Assembly: GCF_900240305.1 (NCBI RefSeq)
Contig: NZ_LT964854.1
Location: 372,001-436,000 of the forward strand
From: Ottowia massiliensis
GTDB lineage: Bacteria > Pseudomonadota > Gammaproteobacteria > Burkholderiales > Burkholderiaceae_C
Length of the DNA stretch: 64,000 bases
Direction: 5' to 3'
Within the stretch, counting starts at the first letter, position 1, and each line of letters opens with the position of its first letter. The notes beneath the pieces were generated by a model, which made no database searches, was not told where the DNA came from, and worked only from the letters and a program-made list of their open reading frames with translations. The position numbers and the translations under genes were made by a program. Shown here piece by piece: positions 16,310 to 25,147 of the stretch.

Positions 16310-16641
16310 GCTTGATAACCCAACGACTGGAGTTCGCTCACCAGTTGGTCATCCAGCACGGAATTCCCCATCAACTCATCCACCCGAAACTTGGCATACG
16401 CCAGCTTCGATACCGAATTCAACTCACGTTGCTCGACGTATCGAAAAGCTCGAACAACTTCTTGGCAAAACAGCTCCTGTTCATGTTGAGGGACAAAGCC
16501 GTATCGCCCTTGCAGCACCAGAGCATGTCCGTGAGCTTCAGCATCGTTGATCTCACGATTCTCTCGTTGGCCCTTCCGCAAAAGGGCTCGGCCTATCGAG
16601 AGAAGTATGGTGTCGCTAACAAACCCGGTGTGTGTATCCAT
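16306..16641 (-). CDS. Hypothetical protein, 111 aa
   Basis: I do not recognise the family. The protein begins MDTHTGFVSDTILL and has no membrane segment. The ATG at 16641 has a perfect AAGGAGG ribosome site 5 bases upstream, which decides the start over longer frames. Its stop codon overlaps the DUF2274 stop on the other strand, so the two genes converge with no spacer. Confidence 0.65.
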   Translation of the reverse strand: MDTHTGFVSDTILLSIGRALLRKGQRENREINDAEAHGHALVLQGRYGFVPQHEQELFCQEVVRAFRYVEQRELNSVSKLAYAKFRVDELMGNSVLDDQLVSELQSLGYQA

Positions 16642-17057
16642 GTGCGCCTCCTTATGATGAAATGAACACATACTAGAATTGGGGATGAATTCGCAGATTT
16701 CAAGGTTTCGCAGTCTTGGCCTGGGAAGATGTTCAAGCATATCGCCTAGGCTACGCTCACCGAGCCGCCTAGCTATTCCTCGGCAGTCGTTACTGCTTCA
16801 GCGCGCCCCGGCTTGCTTTCCCAAGACGCCTATGTGGCTCCTGGCCCACGAGTCCGCATTTCTGCAAAGCAGCTTGAAGGAAAGCTAACCTATTGCCCCG
16901 TGTATGGTTTCAAGCCTCGCGCGATTTGCACGAAAGGCTTGACACCGGCCCTTTTTTGCGGGCCTACAGCGCATCCCCCCCTTAGGAACCTCTGCATAAC
17001 TCGATTTCAAGCGTGATAGTGCTTGAACGAGTGTGATGTTCCCTTGCCCCTGGCACT

Positions 17058-17093
17058 CAAGATGCCCGCGTTTCGCGGGCATCTTGCTTTTTA
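17058..17093. terminator. Strong hairpin terminator
   Basis: CAAGATGCCCGCG (17058-17070) and CGCGGGCATCTTG (17074-17086) form a perfect 13-bp stem with a TTT loop, followed by CTTTTTAT. No gene runs directly into it from either side, so it may end an unrecognised transcript or insulate the parA/origin region. Confidence 0.75.
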
Positions 17094-17409
17094 TGCACCC
17101 ACACCCTTACTTTGCCCCCCTTACCAAGCCACGACAACCGCTCTGCGGTCGCATTTCGGGCCTTGCAGGCACCTCCTCACTTTTCTTCTCAATTGCCAAG
17201 CCTTTGCGGGGGTGCCTGCGTGGCCGTTCAGGCCGCGCAAGGGGGCCGCAGGCCACGGGGGGCCGGGGGGCGGCACGCCCCACGCCGAGGAGCCGCCCTA
17301 GGCGGCGGGCTGGAAGCCTTTGGGAGTACGGCTCGCCCCCTGTGGGGGCGCGATTGAAGGTCTGCCAGCACCGGCCAAGAGCGAAGTTTTCCCCAAAAAT
17401 GGCGGCTCA

Positions 17410-17546
17410 ATTACAGGTAAAACATTACAGGGAAAAATTACAGGATTTAGGGGGGTCTGATTTCCCGAACGAAGGGGGGGCCGATTTCCCGACAAAATGG
17501 GGGTTTGGGGGGGTCTGATTGCACGTGGATAACTTTTTTATCCACA
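17410..17546. other. Candidate plasmid-type replication origin (iterons and DnaA boxes)
   Basis: ATTACAGG is repeated at 17410, 17424 and 17437 (13-14 bp steps, about one helical turn plus). Next come three copies of a G-run followed by a YTGATT- or CCGATT-type motif at about 17450-17520. They are followed by GTGGATAA (17525-17532) facing TTATCCACA (17538-17546), the latter a perfect DnaA-box consensus. It lies just upstream of the partition genes. Iterons, a DnaA box, parA nearby and a RepA gene in the same island together suggest an oriV. No replication activity can be shown from sequence. Confidence 0.5.
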
Positions 17547-17596
17547 GGCTTGAGCGCCTGCAGATTTCTAGATGCCCCGGCCCGACACCGGCCAGC

Positions 17597-17878
17597 TCAC
17601 TCCCCCGCGCCCAGCCGCAGTCCGCGTTCCAGCATCTGCACCACAGCCAGGTTGATCACCGCAGCCCGGCTTTGCCCCAACTGCCCAGCCAGCCCATCAA
17701 CCCGCTCCAGCAAAGGCTCGGCAATGGTCAGCGTGATTTGCACTTTACGCCCCTTGCGCACCCGGCGGGGCACCTGGGAAGTACCCACATCCGCATCCGG
17801 CGCACCAGAGATAAATGCGTCCGCAGCCTCAGTGCTGGCAGGACTCGCAGGTCTGGAAGGTTTTCTCGTAATCGCCAT
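17597..17878 (-). CDS. Ribbon-helix-helix protein, probable ParB-like partner of ParA
   Basis: The 93-residue protein has a flexible basic N-terminal part (MAITRKPSRPASP) and a C-terminal ribbon-helix-helix: KVQITLTIAEPLLERVDGLAGQLG then SRAAVINLAVVQML. Small RHH proteins downstream of a ParA gene commonly act as centromere-binding proteins and autoregulators. It lies 36 bases after parA on the same strand, with a TTAATATTAA palindrome between. Confidence 0.7.
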   Translation of the reverse strand: MAITRKPSRPASPASTEAADAFISGAPDADVGTSQVPRRVRKGRKVQITLTIAEPLLERVDGLAGQLGQSRAAVINLAVVQMLERGLRLGAGE

Positions 17879-17908
17879 ACATCAAATAAGCAGTGAAATA
17901 ACTTGTTT

Positions 17909-17918
17909 TTAATATTAA
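17909..17918. promoter_or_regulatory. Palindrome TTAATATTAA upstream of the RHH gene
   Basis: The core TTAATATTAA (in a longer TTTTAATATTAAAA) overlaps the parA stop and precedes the RHH gene. The identical core lies upstream of parA at 18573-18582. A shared operator for the RHH protein is inferred. Confidence 0.4.
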
Positions 17919-18556
17919 AACAATGTTTTTATAAGTACATTCAACTCTGCAACCGCTTTGTCATCTCTGGGCTTGGCCTCCAACACGCACAGGCCAGCGC
18001 CCGCAGCGTTGGCAAAGGCCTTGCGGCGGCGCAGTGGGGTGGGCAGGTACTCAAATTGCGGCACTTCAGCCACGGCAGCGGCTGCTTCGGCGTTGTCACT
18101 GGAATGCTCACCAGGATCGGCGCAATTGAGCACGGCAAAGGCCCGCAGACCATCCCGCACGCTGCGGGCTTCATCGACCAGTGCTGCGATGTCGCTGAGT
18201 GCCCACACGTCGTAGCTGCGTGGCTGGAAGGGCACCAGCAGCACGTCCGACAACACCAGTGCCGCACGCAAGGCGGTTGAATCCCGTCCTCCAGCATCAA
18301 TCACCACGTCGTCAAACTTGGCCGCCTGCTGTTGCACCTGGGCACGCAAGGTAGGGCCATCCGGGTAGGTGGCACAGGCAATGCCTGGCACATGCTCGGC
18401 TTCAGCCCGGATGCTGATGGCCGTTTGGGCTGTGCCCTGGCGGTCGCCATCAATCAGCCACACGTCACGTCCAGCCAATGCACGGGCAATGGCAAGGTTC
18501 ACGGCCAGCGTCGTCTTGCCTACCCCGCCTTTGGTGTTTCCAATCGTGATGATCAT
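17915..18556 (-). CDS. parA: ParA-family partition ATPase
   Basis: The 213-residue protein is a small (type Ib-like) ParA. It has a deviant Walker A (GNTKGGVGKTT, residues 6-16), WLIDGDRQGTA, a Walker B region DDVVIDAGGRD, and VPFQPRSYDVWAL. ParA forms nucleoid-bound gradients that segregate plasmids or stabilise integrated elements. There is no N-terminal DNA-binding domain, so regulation probably falls to the RHH partner. Confidence 0.88.
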   Translation of the reverse strand: MIITIGNTKGGVGKTTLAVNLAIARALAGRDVWLIDGDRQGTAQTAISIRAEAEHVPGIACATYPDGPTLRAQVQQQAAKFDDVVIDAGGRDSTALRAALVLSDVLLVPFQPRSYDVWALSDIAALVDEARSVRDGLRAFAVLNCADPGEHSSDNAEAAAAVAEVPQFEYLPTPLRRRKAFANAAGAGLCVLEAKPRDDKAVAELNVLIKTLF

Positions 18557-18572
18557 CTGTTTTCACCTCAAT

Positions 18573-18582
18573 TTAATATTAA
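18573..18582. promoter_or_regulatory. Palindrome TTAATATTAA upstream of parA
   Basis: The same 10-base palindrome as at 17909-17918, here 16 bases before the parA ATG in an AT-rich divergent intergenic region. Candidate operator. Confidence 0.4.
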
Positions 18583-18733
18583 GTTGATTTGTTTTTAAAT
18601 TGTAAAACAGTGGATTTCATCCGACAACATGCACTTTCACAGGCATCTGACGGTGTTCACCTATGCGCACGAATTCATTCCAGCCGCGAAGCATATGCAG
18701 TACATTTGCACGACAACCATCCTGTGCATTGCC

Positions 18734-18928
18734 ATGTCGCTTCTCAAGGACGAAACCCTCTCCATCCGCACCTCTTCCGAGATCAAGCAATTGGTGCGTC
18801 TAGCCGCTGAGCGCGAGCGGCGCTCGGTCTCTTCCATGATCGAAATCCTGGTGCTGGACTATGCCCGCCAGCACAAGCTTCAGCCCGCTTCCACGGCAAC
18901 GGCAAAAACGAAAAAAACCGCCAAGTAA
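18734..18928 (+). CDS. Small ribbon-helix-helix regulator leading the type I RM operon
   Basis: The 64-residue protein has an Arc/CopG-like fold: ETLSIRTSSEIKQLVRLAAERE then SVSSMIEILVLDYARQH, and a Lys/Thr-rich tail. The start at 18734 (MSLLKDE) was preferred because upstream residues look non-native. Its TAA overlaps the hsdM ATG (TAATG), so it is in the same operon and is a likely regulator of the restriction genes. Confidence 0.6.
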   Translation: MSLLKDETLSIRTSSEIKQLVRLAAERERRSVSSMIEILVLDYARQHKLQPASTATAKTKKTAK

Positions 18929-20430
18929 TGAACGACCCGTTGCCCCATATCACCCCTGCCCAACTCGAAAGCCATCTCTGGGAATCCGCCAACATCCTGC
19001 GCGGCCCTGTGGATGCGGCCGACTTCAAGACCTACATCTTTCCGCTGCTGTTCTTCAAGCGCATCTGCGATGTCTGGGATGAGGAATACCAGGAAATCGT
19101 CGATGAAACCGGCGACGAGCAGCTGGCCTGCTTTCCAGAGTCGCACCGCTTTCAAATTCCGCAGGACTGCCACTGGAATGACGTGCGCGCCAAGGCCGCC
19201 AACATTGGCGCAGCGCTGCACCATGCCATGCGCGGTATCGAGCAGGCCAACCCCGATACGCTCTACGGCGTGTTTGGCGATGCCCAGTGGGCTAACAAAG
19301 ATCGCCTTTCAGACGCGTTGCTCAAGGATTTGATCGAGCATTTTTCACGCATCTCGTTTGGCAATCAGAACATCGCCTCGGATGTGCTGGGTGATGCCTA
19401 TGAATACCTGATCAAAAAATTTGCCGATGCCACCAACAAAAAGGCGGGCGAGTTCTACACCCCGCGCAGCGTGGTGCGGCTGATGATCGACATGCTTGCT
19501 CCCAAAGAGGGGCAAACCATCTACGACCCCGCTTGTGGCACCGGCGGCATGTTGCTTGCGGCTGTGCAACACGTGCATGAGCAGCATGGCAATGTCAAGC
19601 GCCTGTGGGGCAAGCTCTACGGGCAAGAGAAGAACCTGACCACCTCATCCATCGCCCGGATGAACTTGTTTTTGCACGGCATTGAGGACTTTCAGATCGT
19701 GCGCGGCGACACCTTGCGCAATCCGGCATTCTTTGATAGCGACCGCTTGGCCAGTTTTGACTGTGTGATTGCCAATCCACCGTTCTCGCTGGAAAAGTGG
19801 GGCGAAGAACTCTGGGTGAATGACCCCTTTGGACGCAACTTTGCTGGCCTGCCGCCCTCGTCCAGCGGTGACTTCGCGTGGGTGCAGCACATGGTCAAGT
19901 CGATGGCCGACGTGAGCGGCCGGATGGCCGTGGTGTTGCCCCAGGGCGCACTGTTCCGCAAAGGTGTGGAAGGCAACATCCGCCAGAAACTGCTGGAGAT
20001 GGATCTGGTTGAGGCCGTGATCGGGCTGGCACCCAACCTGTTCTACGGCACCGGCCTGGCCGCGTGCATCCTGGTCCTGCGCAAGCGCAAGCCGGCCAAA
20101 CACAAGAAGCAGGTGCTGATCGCCGATGCGTCACGCCTGTTCCGCCGGGGGCGTGCGCAGAACTATCTGGAGCCCGAGCACGCCGCCGAAATCCTCGGCT
20201 GGTATCGCGGCTTTGCTGACGTGCAAGACGCAGTCCGCGTGGTCAGCCTCGACGAGATCAAGGCCGAGGACTGGACGCTGAACATTTCGCGCTATGTCCT
20301 GCCGCCATTGCAAGAAGACATCCCACCGCTGCCCGATGCCATCGCGGCATTCAAGGACGCTCTCACCCGCTGCCGTGAAGCTGAAGAGCGTCTTGCTCAG
20401 GTCATGACTGAGGGAGGATGGGTGAAATGA
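18928..20430 (+). CDS. hsdM: Type I restriction-modification methyltransferase HsdM, first copy
   Basis: HsdM methylates adenine as part of the HsdM-HsdS complex. This 500-residue copy has the N-terminal helical HsdM domain (LWESANILRGPVDAADFKTY), then the N6-adenine methyltransferase core with motif I DPACGTGG (residues 200-207) and motif IV N283-P-P-F. It starts the run of overlapping genes hsdM-hsdM-AlbA_2-hsdS-hsdR. The neighbouring second HsdM differs clearly in sequence and has an N-terminal extension, so this is not a simple recent duplication. Confidence 0.92.
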   Translation: MNDPLPHITPAQLESHLWESANILRGPVDAADFKTYIFPLLFFKRICDVWDEEYQEIVDETGDEQLACFPESHRFQIPQDCHWNDVRAKAANIGAALHHAMRGIEQANPDTLYGVFGDAQWANKDRLSDALLKDLIEHFSRISFGNQNIASDVLGDAYEYLIKKFADATNKKAGEFYTPRSVVRLMIDMLAPKEGQTIYDPACGTGGMLLAAVQHVHEQHGNVKRLWGKLYGQEKNLTTSSIARMNLFLHGIEDFQIVRGDTLRNPAFFDSDRLASFDCVIANPPFSLEKWGEELWVNDPFGRNFAGLPPSSSGDFAWVQHMVKSMADVSGRMAVVLPQGALFRKGVEGNIRQKLLEMDLVEAVIGLAPNLFYGTGLAACILVLRKRKPAKHKKQVLIADASRLFRRGRAQNYLEPEHAAEILGWYRGFADVQDAVRVVSLDEIKAEDWTLNISRYVLPPLQEDIPPLPDAIAAFKDALTRCREAEERLAQVMTEGGWVK

Positions 20431-22058
20431 GCTCGGACCGCCCATTCAAAGACAACAAGATCTTTACTGAAGAAATGGCGAATGCTGCTCGCGCTCGACT
20501 GAAGGCAAAGTTTGCCCAGATGGAAGAAGAGAAAGCCCGTAGCAGCAAGCGCATCTCTCAACAAGAACTCGAAGGCTACCTATGGGGCGCCGCCGTGCTG
20601 CTGCGCGGCCTGATCGACGCCGGCGACTACAAGCAGTTCATCTTTCCATTACTGTTCTTCAAGCGCGTATCGGACGTCTGGGATGAGGAATACCAGGCTG
20701 CGCTTGCCGAGTCGGACGGAGACCTCTCCTATGCCCAGTTCGCCGAAAACCACCGTTTCCAGATTCCTGAAGGCGCGCACTGGAACGATGTGCGGCAAAC
20801 GCCGAAGAACGTCGGTGCGGCCATCCAGAAGGCCATGCGCGCCATCGAGTCGGCCAACCCCGACATGCTCGACGGCATCTTCGGCGATGCCCCATGGACC
20901 AACCGCGAGCGCCTGCCCGATGAAACGCTCAAGAACCTCATCGAGCATTTCTCGACGCAGACACTCTCCGTAGCCAACGTCCCCGAGGACGAATTAGGTA
21001 ACGCCTACGAATACCTGATCAAGAAGTTTGCGGACGACTCAGGCCACACGGCGGCCGAGTTCTATACCAACCGCACCGTCGTCCACCTGATGACACAGCT
21101 CCTGGCTCCGCAGGCTGGCGAGTCGATCTACGACCCCACCTGTGGTACCGGCGGCATGCTGATCTCTGCGCTGGACGAAGTGAAACGCTCCGGCGGTGAA
21201 TACCGCACGCTCAAGCTCTACGGGCAGGAGCGCAATCTCATCACCTCATCCATCGCTCGAATGAACCTGTTCCTGCATGGCGTGGAGGACTTCGAGATCA
21301 TCCGGGGCGACACCCTGGCAGAACCCAAGCACATCGAAGGCGACCGTTTGCGCCAGTTCGATGTGATCCTGGCCAACCCGCCGTACTCGATCAAGCAGTG
21401 GAACCGCGAGGCCTGGAGCACCGACAAGTGGGGCCGCAATTTTTTGGGTACTCCACCGCAAGGCCGGGCCGACTATGCCTTCCAGCAACACATTCTGGCC
21501 AGCCTTAGCGCCAAGGGTCACTGCGCCGTGCTCTGGCCCCACGGCGTGCTGTTCCGTAACGAAGAACAGGCCATGCGTGCCAAGATGGTCGAGCAGGACT
21601 GGGTGGAGGCCATCATCGGCTTGGGGCCCAACCTGTTCTACAACTCGCCGATGGAGTCGTGCATCGTCATCTGCAACCGCAAGAAGGTCGCTGCTCGCAA
21701 GGGCAAGGTGATCTTCATTGATGCAGTGAACGAAGTCACCCGGGAACGGGCGCAGAGCTTTCTGAAGGCAGAACACCAACAGCGCATCCTGAGCGCCTAC
21801 AAGAGCTTCACGGACGAACCCGGCTTTGCCAAGGTCGCCACGCTGGCCGAGATCAGCGCCAATGCAAACAACCTGTCCATCCCGCTATACGTGAAGCGCA
21901 TTGCCGCAGCCAGCCCCATCGACAGCAATGGCGACAAGATGTCGCTGCGCGCTGCCTGGGAGCAATGGCAGGCCGATGGACGCGCGTTCTGGCAACAGAT
22001 GGATGCCCTGGTTGAGACCCTGGATAGTCTCGTCGACGATGAGGTAGCCGATGCGTAG
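20427..22058 (+). CDS. hsdM: Type I restriction-modification methyltransferase HsdM, second copy
   Basis: This is a second full-length HsdM of 543 residues. The methyltransferase core has motif I DPTCGTGG (236-243) and N317-P-P-Y. An extra charged N-terminal segment of about 30 residues (FTEEMANAARARLKAKFAQM) precedes the common HsdM helical domain. The ATG at 20427 overlaps the first hsdM stop (ATGA) and has AGGGAGG 9 bases upstream; ATG 20418 would be too close to that site. Both copies keep the catalytic motifs. Which one pairs with HsdS is not clear from sequence. Confidence 0.9.
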   Translation: MSSDRPFKDNKIFTEEMANAARARLKAKFAQMEEEKARSSKRISQQELEGYLWGAAVLLRGLIDAGDYKQFIFPLLFFKRVSDVWDEEYQAALAESDGDLSYAQFAENHRFQIPEGAHWNDVRQTPKNVGAAIQKAMRAIESANPDMLDGIFGDAPWTNRERLPDETLKNLIEHFSTQTLSVANVPEDELGNAYEYLIKKFADDSGHTAAEFYTNRTVVHLMTQLLAPQAGESIYDPTCGTGGMLISALDEVKRSGGEYRTLKLYGQERNLITSSIARMNLFLHGVEDFEIIRGDTLAEPKHIEGDRLRQFDVILANPPYSIKQWNREAWSTDKWGRNFLGTPPQGRADYAFQQHILASLSAKGHCAVLWPHGVLFRNEEQAMRAKMVEQDWVEAIIGLGPNLFYNSPMESCIVICNRKKVAARKGKVIFIDAVNEVTRERAQSFLKAEHQQRILSAYKSFTDEPGFAKVATLAEISANANNLSIPLYVKRIAAASPIDSNGDKMSLRAAWEQWQADGRAFWQQMDALVETLDSLVDDEVADA

Positions 22059-23937
22059 TGCCCGCGAGTTGCTGGACGAACTCAATGCGACAGACGAATC
22101 ACCCCGCATCGAGGCCAAACGCGCCAGCGATATTGGCAAATCGGTGATGGAAACCGTTATCGCCTTTGCCAACGAACCTGGCCTTGATGGGGGGTACCTG
22201 TTGCTGGGCGTGGATTGGGAGATCAACGACAAGGGCGATACCGTATATCGCCCCGTAGGCTTGCCAGACCCGGACAAGGTCCAGCGAGATCTCGCCAGCC
22301 AGTGCGCCAGCATTCCCAACGTTGCCCTGCGGCCAGAGATGCGGCTGGAACAGATCGATGGCAAGTCCCTGCTGGTGGTGTATGTGCCAGAGGCCGACGT
22401 CACTCTCAAACCGATCTACAAGAAAGCCACCGGCCTGCCGGGGGGCGCCTTCCGCCGAATCGGATCAAGTGACCAGCGCTGCGTCGATGAAGACCTCTGG
22501 GTGTTGCGCGGTGAAAGCCAGCCCTTGCATGGCCCTGATTCAAGCATTCTTTCTGATGCCCGCGCCGACGACTTTGACCCGACCGCGATTGCCGCGTATC
22601 GGCGTGAGCGTGCCCGCATCAACCCCCAGGCCGAAGAGCTGGACTATGGCGACGAAGACATGCTCGAAGCCCTGGGGGCACTGAGGCGTGTGGATGGTGC
22701 CTTGCAACCCACATTGGCGGGCATCGTTTTGTTCGGTAAACCGCTAGCTTTGCGCAGATTGCTGCCCATGGTGCGTATTGACTACATACGTGTACCGGGT
22801 AACGAATGGGTCGAAGATCCAGAAAATCGCTTCCAATCCATCGACATCCGCAAGCCCCTGATACTGGCATTGCCGCTCGCCGAAGCCAGCATTATTGATG
22901 AGCTGCCTAAAGGCTTTCGCCTGCCGGAGGGCCAGCTACAGAGCGTGCAGGAGCCCATTCTGCCGCGCAAGGTGATCCGCGAGGCGCTGGCCAATGCCGC
23001 CATGCACCGCAACTACACCCTACACAGCCCGACGCAGATCATTCGCTACAGCAACCGCATCGAAATTCGTAACGTCGGCTACTCCCTCAAGGAGCCAGCG
23101 CAGTTGGGCTTGCCAGGTTCACGTCTGCGCAACCCAGCCATTGCAGCGGTGCTGCATGATCTGCATCTGGCCGAAGCCAAGGGTACGGGGATTCGTACCA
23201 TGCGTCGCCTGGCTGCGGATGCAGGCTTGCCGCTGCCAGAGTTCTACTCAGACCGGCAGGCCAATGAATTTAAGCTCACCCTGTTTCTGCACAACCTGCT
23301 CACCGAAGAAGACCACACCTGGCTGCGCAATTATGCCGGCAGCACACTGGGCCCCGACGAAGCCAAGGTGCTGATCTATGTGCGGGCAACCGGCGCGGTG
23401 GATAACACCGCCTGCCGCGACTTCTGTGGCTCGGATACCCTGGCCGCCAGCATGGTACTGCGCCGGTTGCGCGACCGGGGCTTGCTTGAGAAGCAGGGTG
23501 CAGGCAGCCGCACCTATTACACCTTGGCCGGTAATGAGCCTCGTCCGACTCTGGAGAGCGCACAGTCAGAGCTGCCGTTGGATGTCCCAGCAGACACCCC
23601 TCCTGTTGGCCAGCCTCAGCCTGCAGAGGCGGTAGCGGGCCAGCAAGCATGCAACCCTCAGCTTGCAACCTTGCCGCCTGAGCTTGCAACCTTACTTGCA
23701 ACCTTGCAGGGCCGGATCAGCAGCGAAGCCTTGCGTGACGGCATCCGCCGCCTGTGCCAGTGGGCGCCCCAGAGCGGTGATCAACTTGCAACCTTGCTGG
23801 GAAAAGACCGCGACTACCTGCGCAACAAACACCTAATACCCATGGTGCGTGACGGCCAATTACGTTTCCGCTACCCGAAAAGCGCCAAACACCCACACCA
23901 GGCGTATGTCGCCCCAGAGGACAAGCGTAATGATTGA
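22051..23937 (+). CDS. AlbA_2/Schlafen-type ATP-binding protein in RM operon
   Basis: The 628-residue protein begins with an AlbA_2 domain (residues about 10-130, SPRIEAKRASDIGKSVMETV, GGYLLLGVDWE). A middle region resembles the HATPase_c_4-type segment found in the same family (ILPRKVIREALANAAMHRNY, GTGIRTMRRLAADAG). C-terminal winged helices follow. A low-complexity stretch at 23640-23800 repeats CTTGCAACC, giving LATL repeats. Such proteins are often called ATP-dependent helicases or transcriptional regulators and are frequent passengers in type I RM loci; their role is unproven. It overlaps hsdM by 8 bases and hsdS by 8. Confidence 0.75.
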   Translation: MRSARELLDELNATDESPRIEAKRASDIGKSVMETVIAFANEPGLDGGYLLLGVDWEINDKGDTVYRPVGLPDPDKVQRDLASQCASIPNVALRPEMRLEQIDGKSLLVVYVPEADVTLKPIYKKATGLPGGAFRRIGSSDQRCVDEDLWVLRGESQPLHGPDSSILSDARADDFDPTAIAAYRRERARINPQAEELDYGDEDMLEALGALRRVDGALQPTLAGIVLFGKPLALRRLLPMVRIDYIRVPGNEWVEDPENRFQSIDIRKPLILALPLAEASIIDELPKGFRLPEGQLQSVQEPILPRKVIREALANAAMHRNYTLHSPTQIIRYSNRIEIRNVGYSLKEPAQLGLPGSRLRNPAIAAVLHDLHLAEAKGTGIRTMRRLAADAGLPLPEFYSDRQANEFKLTLFLHNLLTEEDHTWLRNYAGSTLGPDEAKVLIYVRATGAVDNTACRDFCGSDTLAASMVLRRLRDRGLLEKQGAGSRTYYTLAGNEPRPTLESAQSELPLDVPADTPPVGQPQPAEAVAGQQACNPQLATLPPELATLLATLQGRISSEALRDGIRRLCQWAPQSGDQLATLLGKDRDYLRNKHLIPMVRDGQLRFRYPKSAKHPHQAYVAPEDKRND

Positions 23938-25147
23938 AAGGGATTTGAAGCCCGGCTGGCGTCGGGTGAAGTTTGGCGATGTGGTCCGCCAATGCAAAGA
24001 GAAAGCCGATCCCGACACCTCTGGTCTTGAGCGGTACATCGCCGGTGACCACATGGATACCGATGACCTGCGCCTTCGTCGCTGGGGTGAGATTGGTTCG
24101 GGTTACTTGGGTCCAGCCTTCCACATGCGCTTCAAGCCCGGACAAGTTCTCTATGGCTCGCGCAGAACCTATCTGCGAAAGGTGGCGGTGGCCGATTTTG
24201 AAGGAATCTGCGCCAATACGACCTTCGTGTTGGAGCCTAAGAACCCCAATGAACTTCTGCCGGAGTTTCTGCCGTTTCTGATGCAGACTGAGGCATTCAA
24301 CGCGTTCTCGGTGAAGAACTCGAAGGGGTCAGTCAACCCATACATCAATTTCTCCGACTTGGCGCGTTTCGAGTTTGCGCTGCCTCCGATGGAGGAACAG
24401 CAGCGAGTTGTTCGGTTGCTTATGAGCGCTGAGGTAGCAAGAACCGCAGCAGAAGATGCGGCGACTCATGCGGAGAAGCTGAGAAAGTCACTGCTTCTTG
24501 AAACCTTTGATGCGCTACAGGGCAGCGATATGGTCCGTATTCCATTTCTAGCGACAGAAGTCAGTTGCCGGTGGGTGAAGGCGCGTGATGCGGGCGCGAT
24601 TCTTATGGGTCGCCAGCTGTCGCCAAAATACAAGACCGGGAAGAACACAAAAAAATATCTGCGAGTAGCCAATGTATTTGACGGTTTCATTGACACGAGT
24701 GATGTCAATGAAATGGACTTCAATGAAAGTGAATTCGAGACTTTCAAGCTTCAGAGTGGCGACGTGCTGTTGAACGAAGGTCAAAGCCGTGAGCTTGTTG
24801 GCCGCAGTGCTATATTCCGTGACGAAGTTCCCGACTGCTGCTTTCAGAACACCCTGATCCGATTCCGGCCTAACGGAGACGTACTGTCGGAATTTGCGCA
24901 TTACTACTTTCAGTATTGCCAGTACACATCTCGATTCGTCCAGATTTCCAAACAGACAACATCAATCGCGCACCTGGGTGTCCAGCGGTTTGCCGAAATG
25001 AAGTTTCCTCTTGTTGCGACTGATGTACAGAGAGCGGTCGTGGATGCCTTGTCCGCAGTAGTAACGGCCATTCCCCAGCTCAAGAAGCGCGCACAGGCAG
25101 CAAGCGCGATAAGGAATCAAGTTCTTACGGAGGGGGCTTCGAGATGA
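23930..25147 (+). CDS. hsdS: Type I restriction-modification specificity subunit HsdS
   Basis: HsdS recognises a bipartite DNA target and guides HsdM and HsdR. The 405-residue protein has two target-recognition domains, each followed by a helical spacer: the first ends in FALPPMEEQQRVVRLL and the helix to about residue 190; the second ends in FPLVATDVQRAVVDAL. The start MIERDLKPGW at 23930 overlaps the preceding stop. The specificity cannot be predicted by eye. Confidence 0.9.
   Translation: MIERDLKPGWRRVKFGDVVRQCKEKADPDTSGLERYIAGDHMDTDDLRLRRWGEIGSGYLGPAFHMRFKPGQVLYGSRRTYLRKVAVADFEGICANTTFVLEPKNPNELLPEFLPFLMQTEAFNAFSVKNSKGSVNPYINFSDLARFEFALPPMEEQQRVVRLLMSAEVARTAAEDAATHAEKLRKSLLLETFDALQGSDMVRIPFLATEVSCRWVKARDAGAILMGRQLSPKYKTGKNTKKYLRVANVFDGFIDTSDVNEMDFNESEFETFKLQSGDVLLNEGQSRELVGRSAIFRDEVPDCCFQNTLIRFRPNGDVLSEFAHYYFQYCQYTSRFVQISKQTTSIAHLGVQRFAEMKFPLVATDVQRAVVDALSAVVTAIPQLKKRAQAASAIRNQVLTEGASR

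Larger units (their letters stand above)
16642..17596. other. Long non-coding region: terminator, GC-rich block and candidate origin
   Basis: No supported gene in 955 bases. 16642-17050 is nondescript. A strong terminator lies at 17058-17093. 17200-17360 is very GC-rich with short palindromes such as GCCGCCCTAGGCGGC. 17400-17546 holds direct repeats and DnaA-box-like sites (listed separately). Confidence 0.5.

Noticed and set aside
5154..16700. TTTTTCAT-type attachment sites expected for a Tn4371 integrase
   Set aside because: No convincing pair was seen near 5330 or after 16309, so element ends for the nested ICE are not annotated.
17407..17546. Possible CRISPR array (short repeats with similar spacing)
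   Set aside because: Repeat units are about 8-15 bases with spacing near one helical turn, no spacers of 30 bases and no cas genes.
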